From assembly GCA_902493915.1 (NCBI GenBank), contig CABUQY010000033.1, positions 1 through 17,049 of the forward strand: a stretch of DNA of 17,049 nucleotides, in the 5' to 3' direction. The translations under genes and the position numbers were made by a program. This document shows positions 13,903-17,049 of the stretch, one piece after another. Numbering within the stretch: the stretch's first letter is position 1; every line of letters starts with the position of its first letter. The stretch is from an uncultured Collinsella sp. (lineage in GTDB: Bacteria > Actinomycetota > Coriobacteriia > Coriobacteriales > Coriobacteriaceae). A model generated the notes under the pieces. That model worked only from the letters and a program-made list of their open reading frames with translations, ran no database searches and was not told the origin of the DNA.

Positions 13903-15129
13903 CTAAGCCTGGGCAGCGGCAGAGCTGGGACCCTGGACCTTGGCCCACGTCTTGAGCGACAGCGTATCGATCTCGATAAAGCCGGCGCTGGCCTTCTCGT
14001 CAAACGTGGTGTCACGGTCGTAGGTAGCCAGGCCGTAGTCATACAGGCTAAACGGGCTCTTGCGGCCGACGACATGGCAGTTGCCCTTAAAGAACTTCAG
14101 GCGGACGGTGCCGGTCACGAACTTCTGGGTGTCGGCCATAAAGGCGTCGAGCGCGTTCTTGAGCGGGCTGTACCACTGGCCGTTGTACACGGCGGTGGCC
14201 CAATCCTGCTCGAGTTTGATCTTGGTCTTGAGCAGGTCGCCCTCGACGCAGATGTCCTCGAGTGCCTTGTGGGCGGTGATGAGCGTCAGGGCGCCGGGAA
14301 CCTCGTAGCACTCGCGGCTCTTGAGGCCCACCAGACGATCCTCGACCAGGTCGAGACGGCCAAAGCCGTTGTCGCCGGAAATCTTGTTGAGGGCGATGAC
14401 AATCTCGGAGAGCTTCATCTTCTTGCCGTCGACGGCGACGGGCTTGCCCGCCTCAAACTCAATCTCGGTGTAAGTCGGGGTATCGGGCGTGTCCTCGGGA
14501 TTCTTGGTCATAACCCAGGCGTCGTCGAGCGGCTCGTTCCAGGGATCCTCCAGGTGGCCGCACTCAATGGCACGACCCCACAGGTTGTCGTCAATGGAAT
14601 AGGGGTTATCGTTGGCGCCCTCGGGAACCGGCACGTTGTGGGCGTGGGCATAGGCGACCTCGTCGGGACGGCACTTCAGGTCCCACTCGCGAACCGGGGC
14701 GATAACCTTGAGCTCGGGATCGAGGGCCTTGACGGCAGCCTCAAAACGAACCTGGTCGTTACCCTTGCCGGTGCAGCCGTGGGCGACGTAGGTCGCGCCA
14801 AACTCGTGGGCGACCTCGACAAGCTTCTTGGCAAGCAGCGGGCGAGACAGGGCGGAGAGCAGCGGGTACTTGTTCTCGTACATGGAGTTTGCGGCGATGG
14901 CCTTAATCAGGAACTCATCGGAGAACTCGTCGCGCAGGTCGAGCACCTGGCAATCGAGAACGCCCAGGTCGAGGGCCTTCTGCTTCTTGGCGTCCAGGCC
15001 GGTCTCCTCCTGGCCCACATTGCCGCAAACGCAAACGACATCGAGATTCTTCTCGTCCTGGAGCCACTTGACACATACAGATGTATCAAGACCACCGGAA
15101 TATGCGAGAACGACTTTTTCCTTGCTCAT
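13903..15129 (-). CDS. argG: Argininosuccinate synthase
   Basis: The 408-residue product has the PP-loop ATP-pyrophosphatase motif AYSGGLDTSV (9-18), followed by the ArgG-typical MYENKYPLLSALSRPLLAKK (83-102) and GCTGKGNDQVRFE (118-130). It joins citrulline and aspartate, with ATP going to AMP and PPi, to make argininosuccinate, the substrate of ArgH next door. The start at 15129 has GAAAGGA seven bases upstream. An open extension to 15180 has no ribosome binding site and pushes the P-loop inward. No carbamoyl-transferase or acetylglutamate-pathway gene is in the window. I could not identify a convincing ArgR box upstream. Confidence 0.97.
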   Translation of the reverse strand: MSKEKVVLAYSGGLDTSVCVKWLQDEKNLDVVCVCGNVGQEETGLDAKKQKALDLGVLDCQVLDLRDEFSDEFLIKAIAANSMYENKYPLLSALSRPLLAKKLVEVAHEFGATYVAHGCTGKGNDQVRFEAAVKALDPELKVIAPVREWDLKCRPDEVAYAHAHNVPVPEGANDNPYSIDDNLWGRAIECGHLEDPWNEPLDDAWVMTKNPEDTPDTPTYTEIEFEAGKPVAVDGKKMKLSEIVIALNKISGDNGFGRLDLVEDRLVGLKSRECYEVPGALTLITAHKALEDICVEGDLLKTKIKLEQDWATAVYNGQWYSPLKNALDAFMADTQKFVTGTVRLKFFKGNCHVVGRKSPFSLYDYGLATYDRDTTFDEKASAGFIEIDTLSLKTWAKVQGPSSAAAQA

Positions 15130-15683
15130 GGCTGTTTCCTTTCGCCCTTGGTAGCTAGTTAGAACATCGGTCAGTTGCAAGTCATTTCAAGGTCATATAC
15201 CGTGCAATATCAGGTTAAATAGCAAAAATCAGCACATACATGCCCTAGAAACATGCAGCAATGTCGTGCTAAAACCCAACGACCTCAAAATGACTCTGTT
15301 GAGGCAATTCGCCCCATGCGGACAGAGACGATTGTTATCGTCGTCGGGAAATTGCGCGCTGGCGTCGGATGGCATTGTCTGCAGTAGTGATGATCTTTAC
15401 GAACTGCATCTGCCTCTCCTTTCACCTATCGCCGGGCGCAATTCAAATATCGTAAACGGTACCTTTTCCTCGGTAAGCGGCTCTTTTGCCGTCTCCGTTT
15501 TCGATGGTCGCTATATTACGCTAAAGTGCCCGCAGCACAAGCGACAAATTCAAATTTCTGAAAAGTTTTTTCATTACTTTGTGAAGCGTGGTGCAAATAC
15601 GCTCCGTTCCTGCGACAATACGCTCGGTTACTGGTTGATGGTTATAACGTCTGAAACAATTTCGAAACGAAAGGCGCGCTTTT
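15130..15683. other. Long AT-richer stretch between divergent argG and Cof-type HAD genes
   Basis: About 550 bases with visibly lower GC than the flanking genes. A plus-strand frame is open from GTG 15266 to a TAA at 15722-15724 (152 codons). It has no ribosome binding site, its codons do not show the GC-rich third positions of neighbours, and it overlaps the next gene by about 40 bases, so I do not call it as a gene. The region must hold the argG promoter and that of the HAD gene, but no clean -35/-10 pair stands out. Confidence 0.4.
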
Positions 15684-16511
15684 ATGCAAACTTACGAATC
15701 GGACACCAATATCGGCAGCATTAAGATTCTCGCCGTTGATATGGACAAGACGCTGCTCACCGACGAGCGCGTGTTGCCGCAGGGTCTTGATGAGCGCCTG
15801 GACAAGCTCGCCGACGCCGGCATCGTGTTCTGCCCCGCCAGCGGACGTCCAGCCCCCAAGCTCGAGGAGATGTTCGAGAGCATCAAGAACCGCCTCGCCT
15901 TTTGTCCCGACAACGGAGCGTGCGTCATCTATCGCGGCAGTTATATCTATAAGAGCAACATCGATGTGGCGCTGTATCAGCAGGTCTTGAGCCGTGCCTC
16001 GGAGGATCCTCGCGCCGTTCCCGTCCTGTGCTGCTTCGACGAGTTCTACGTGCTTGCCCGCGACCATCAGTACCACGACGAGATCAGCGTCTACTACAAC
16101 ACAATCAACTACGTCGACAGCTTTGAGGGCATTGATTTCGAGTCCAACAAGATTTCGGTCTTCTTCCCCGGCTACGACGCCGAGCCCGCATTCCGCGAGA
16201 CCTATAGCCCCGAGTTCTCGGACAAGCTCTACGTCACCAACGCCGGGCGCGAGTGGATCGACTTTATGAACCTGGGTGTCGACAAGGGCGCCGGCGTCGC
16301 GCACCTGTGCGAGCACCTGGGCATCGATATCGCCGATGCCGCTGCCGTGGGCGATACCTACAACGACATCCCCATGCTCGAGCGCGTTGGTCACAGCTTT
16401 ATCGTGGACAACGCCGAGGAGCATATGAACGCGCATGCTAAGTGGCGCATTCCGAGCAACAACGACGGGGGCGTACTGACGCTCATCGACGCCATCTTGG
16501 CGGCTCGTTAA
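15684..16511 (+). CDS. Cof-type HAD-IIB phosphatase
   Basis: A 275-residue protein with the Cof/HAD-IIB layout. Motif I is LAVDMDKTLL (16-25; D19, D21), then CPASGRP (50-56) carries motif II, and FCPDNGA (73-79) follows. A large C2 cap occupies the middle (about 85-190). Motif III K201 in GVDKGAGV and motif IV VGDTYNDIPML (222-232) complete the site. Members dephosphorylate sugar phosphates, FMN or pyridoxal phosphate; the substrate here is unknown. The ATG at 15684 has GAAAGG about nine bases upstream. It converges on polA, with a 129-bp palindromic element starting 11 bases after its stop. Confidence 0.9.
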   Translation: MQTYESDTNIGSIKILAVDMDKTLLTDERVLPQGLDERLDKLADAGIVFCPASGRPAPKLEEMFESIKNRLAFCPDNGACVIYRGSYIYKSNIDVALYQQVLSRASEDPRAVPVLCCFDEFYVLARDHQYHDEISVYYNTINYVDSFEGIDFESNKISVFFPGYDAEPAFRETYSPEFSDKLYVTNAGREWIDFMNLGVDKGAGVAHLCEHLGIDIADAAAVGDTYNDIPMLERVGHSFIVDNAEEHMNAHAKWRIPSNNDGGVLTLIDAILAAR

Positions 16512-16522
16512 CGTGGCTCGTT

Positions 16523-16651
16523 GGGCCTGGCCGGGCGGCACGGGTTAACTTTTCGCTCGGTCAGGTCCTGCGCAAGACGAAAGCCACATTAAGTGGCTTT
16601 CTTTGCGTGCGGAATCTACGAAAAGTTAACCCGTGCCGCCCGGCCAGGCCC
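16523..16651. repeat. 129-bp element with perfect 33-bp inverted arms and an inner hairpin
   Basis: Arms 16523-16555 and 16619-16651 are exact reverse complements over 33 bp. The 63-base centre contains a 9-bp hairpin (16579-16587 with 16593-16601, loop ATTAA) followed by TTTG. The inner hairpin resembles a weak plus-strand terminator for the HAD gene. The perfect long arms are not explained by termination and look like a recently copied non-autonomous repeat. No reading frame of note lies inside. Confidence 0.85.
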
Positions 16652-16721
16652 TAGGTTTACTTACCTGCCGCCAAGATGGCGTCTTGAGTGTCTAGATACT
16701 TAGGCTGAATTTAATTGAACG

Positions 16722-16753
16722 AAGGACGCTCCTTGTTGATGAGGGGCGTCCTT
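16722..16753. terminator. Terminator between convergent HAD and polA genes
   Basis: AAGGACGC (16722-16729) pairs with GCGTCCTT (16746-16753), and a further three pairs form inside after one mismatch. On the plus strand it is followed by CTGGTTTTGG and on the minus strand by CGTTCAATTAAATT, so both T-runs are imperfect. It lies about 35 bases after the polA stop and probably serves polA, perhaps in both directions. Confidence 0.6.
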
Positions 16754-16788
16754 CTGGTTTTGGTTACTTTAGAATTGTGGTCGTGCCC

Positions 16789-17049
16789 TTACTTGGCGTC
16801 TGCCCAGGTCACTCCAGTCGAAGCTTCGGCGATTAGGGGGACGCGGAGGTCTACTACGTGTTCCATGACGTCGCGGACCATGGTGGTTAGGCGCTCGACT
16901 TCGTCGATGGGGCACTCAAAGTCCAGTTCGTCGTGTACCTGCAGGATCATGTGGGCGGCAAAGCCTTCCTCTTCCAGGCGGCGGCTTACGCGGGCCATGG
17001 CGATCTTGATGATGTCGGCCGCGGTGCCCTGCATGGGGTGGTTCATGGC
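16789..17049 (-). CDS. polA: DNA polymerase I, C-terminal end (partial)
   Basis: The frame runs from the right edge of the window to a TAA at 16789-16791, giving the last 86 residues. NHPMQGTAADIIKIAM and LQVHDELDFE are the conserved family-A polymerase C-terminal motifs. The HDE of motif C includes a catalytic metal-binding aspartate. The N-terminal part, including any 5'-3' exonuclease and proofreading domains, lies beyond the window. It replaces RNA primers and fills repair gaps. Confidence 0.96.
   Translation of the reverse strand, partial: AMNHPMQGTAADIIKIAMARVSRRLEEEGFAAHMILQVHDELDFECPIDEVERLTTMVRDVMEHVVDLRVPLIAEASTGVTWADAK

Noticed and set aside
13858..15162. Long plus-strand open frame opposite argG
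   Set aside because: It is a shadow of argG, caused by high third-position GC. The same applies to plus-strand frames opposite rpsA (6523-7893) and the desulfidase gene (9087-10265).

Overview
This window reads as ordinary chromosome of a GC-rich member of the Coriobacteriia, most likely Collinsella or a close relative. That assignment is inferred from protein style, codon use and gene content by eye; no database search was run. Nearly all genes are housekeeping or amino-acid/sulfur metabolism genes, and most lie on the minus strand. I see no phage, integrase, transposase gene, CRISPR array, toxin-antitoxin pair or defence cluster.

Left part (1-4283): the C-terminal end of a probable lipid (diacylglycerol-type) kinase on the plus strand meets a minus-strand block. 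In transcription order the block is metY (O-acetylhomoserine sulfhydrylase), an MFS drug-type transporter, xpt (xanthine phosphoribosyltransferase) and a small GGQ-containing release-factor-like protein of the ArfB type. Two related palindromes with the same GGGACTGT core bracket the last gene.

Middle (4284-8928): a C_GCAxxG_C_C cysteine-rich protein (+) converges on a YigZ/IMPACT protein (-) across a strong shared terminator. Upstream of yigZ lies a tandem pair of about 100-nt stem-loop elements that are clearly related to each other. They are followed by the RNase P RNA gene (rnpB, -) and then rpsA (four-S1-domain ribosomal protein S1, -) with its own promoter, a leader hairpin over its ribosome binding site, and a terminator. 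A HAD phosphatase (+) and a cysteine desulfidase-family protein (-) converge with overlapping stop codons.

Right part (8925-17049): rpiB (+) is divergent from the desulfidase gene. ndk, argH, a 56-aa unannotatable small ORF and argG follow on the minus strand, then a Cof-type HAD phosphatase (+). A 129-bp element with perfect 33-bp inverted arms sits between that gene and the 3' end of polA (-), which runs off the window.

Functionally, metY, the desulfidase homologue and perhaps the cysteine-rich protein point to sulfide/cysteine/methionine metabolism. argG and argH supply the last two steps of arginine synthesis. xpt and ndk serve nucleotide supply, rpsA/rnpB/ArfB-like serve translation, and rpiB serves pentose phosphates. 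The least explained material is non-coding: the tandem elements at 5782-5988, the 129-bp palindrome at 16523-16651, the paired palindromes around the ArfB-like gene, and a hairpin next to the start of the cysteine-rich protein.
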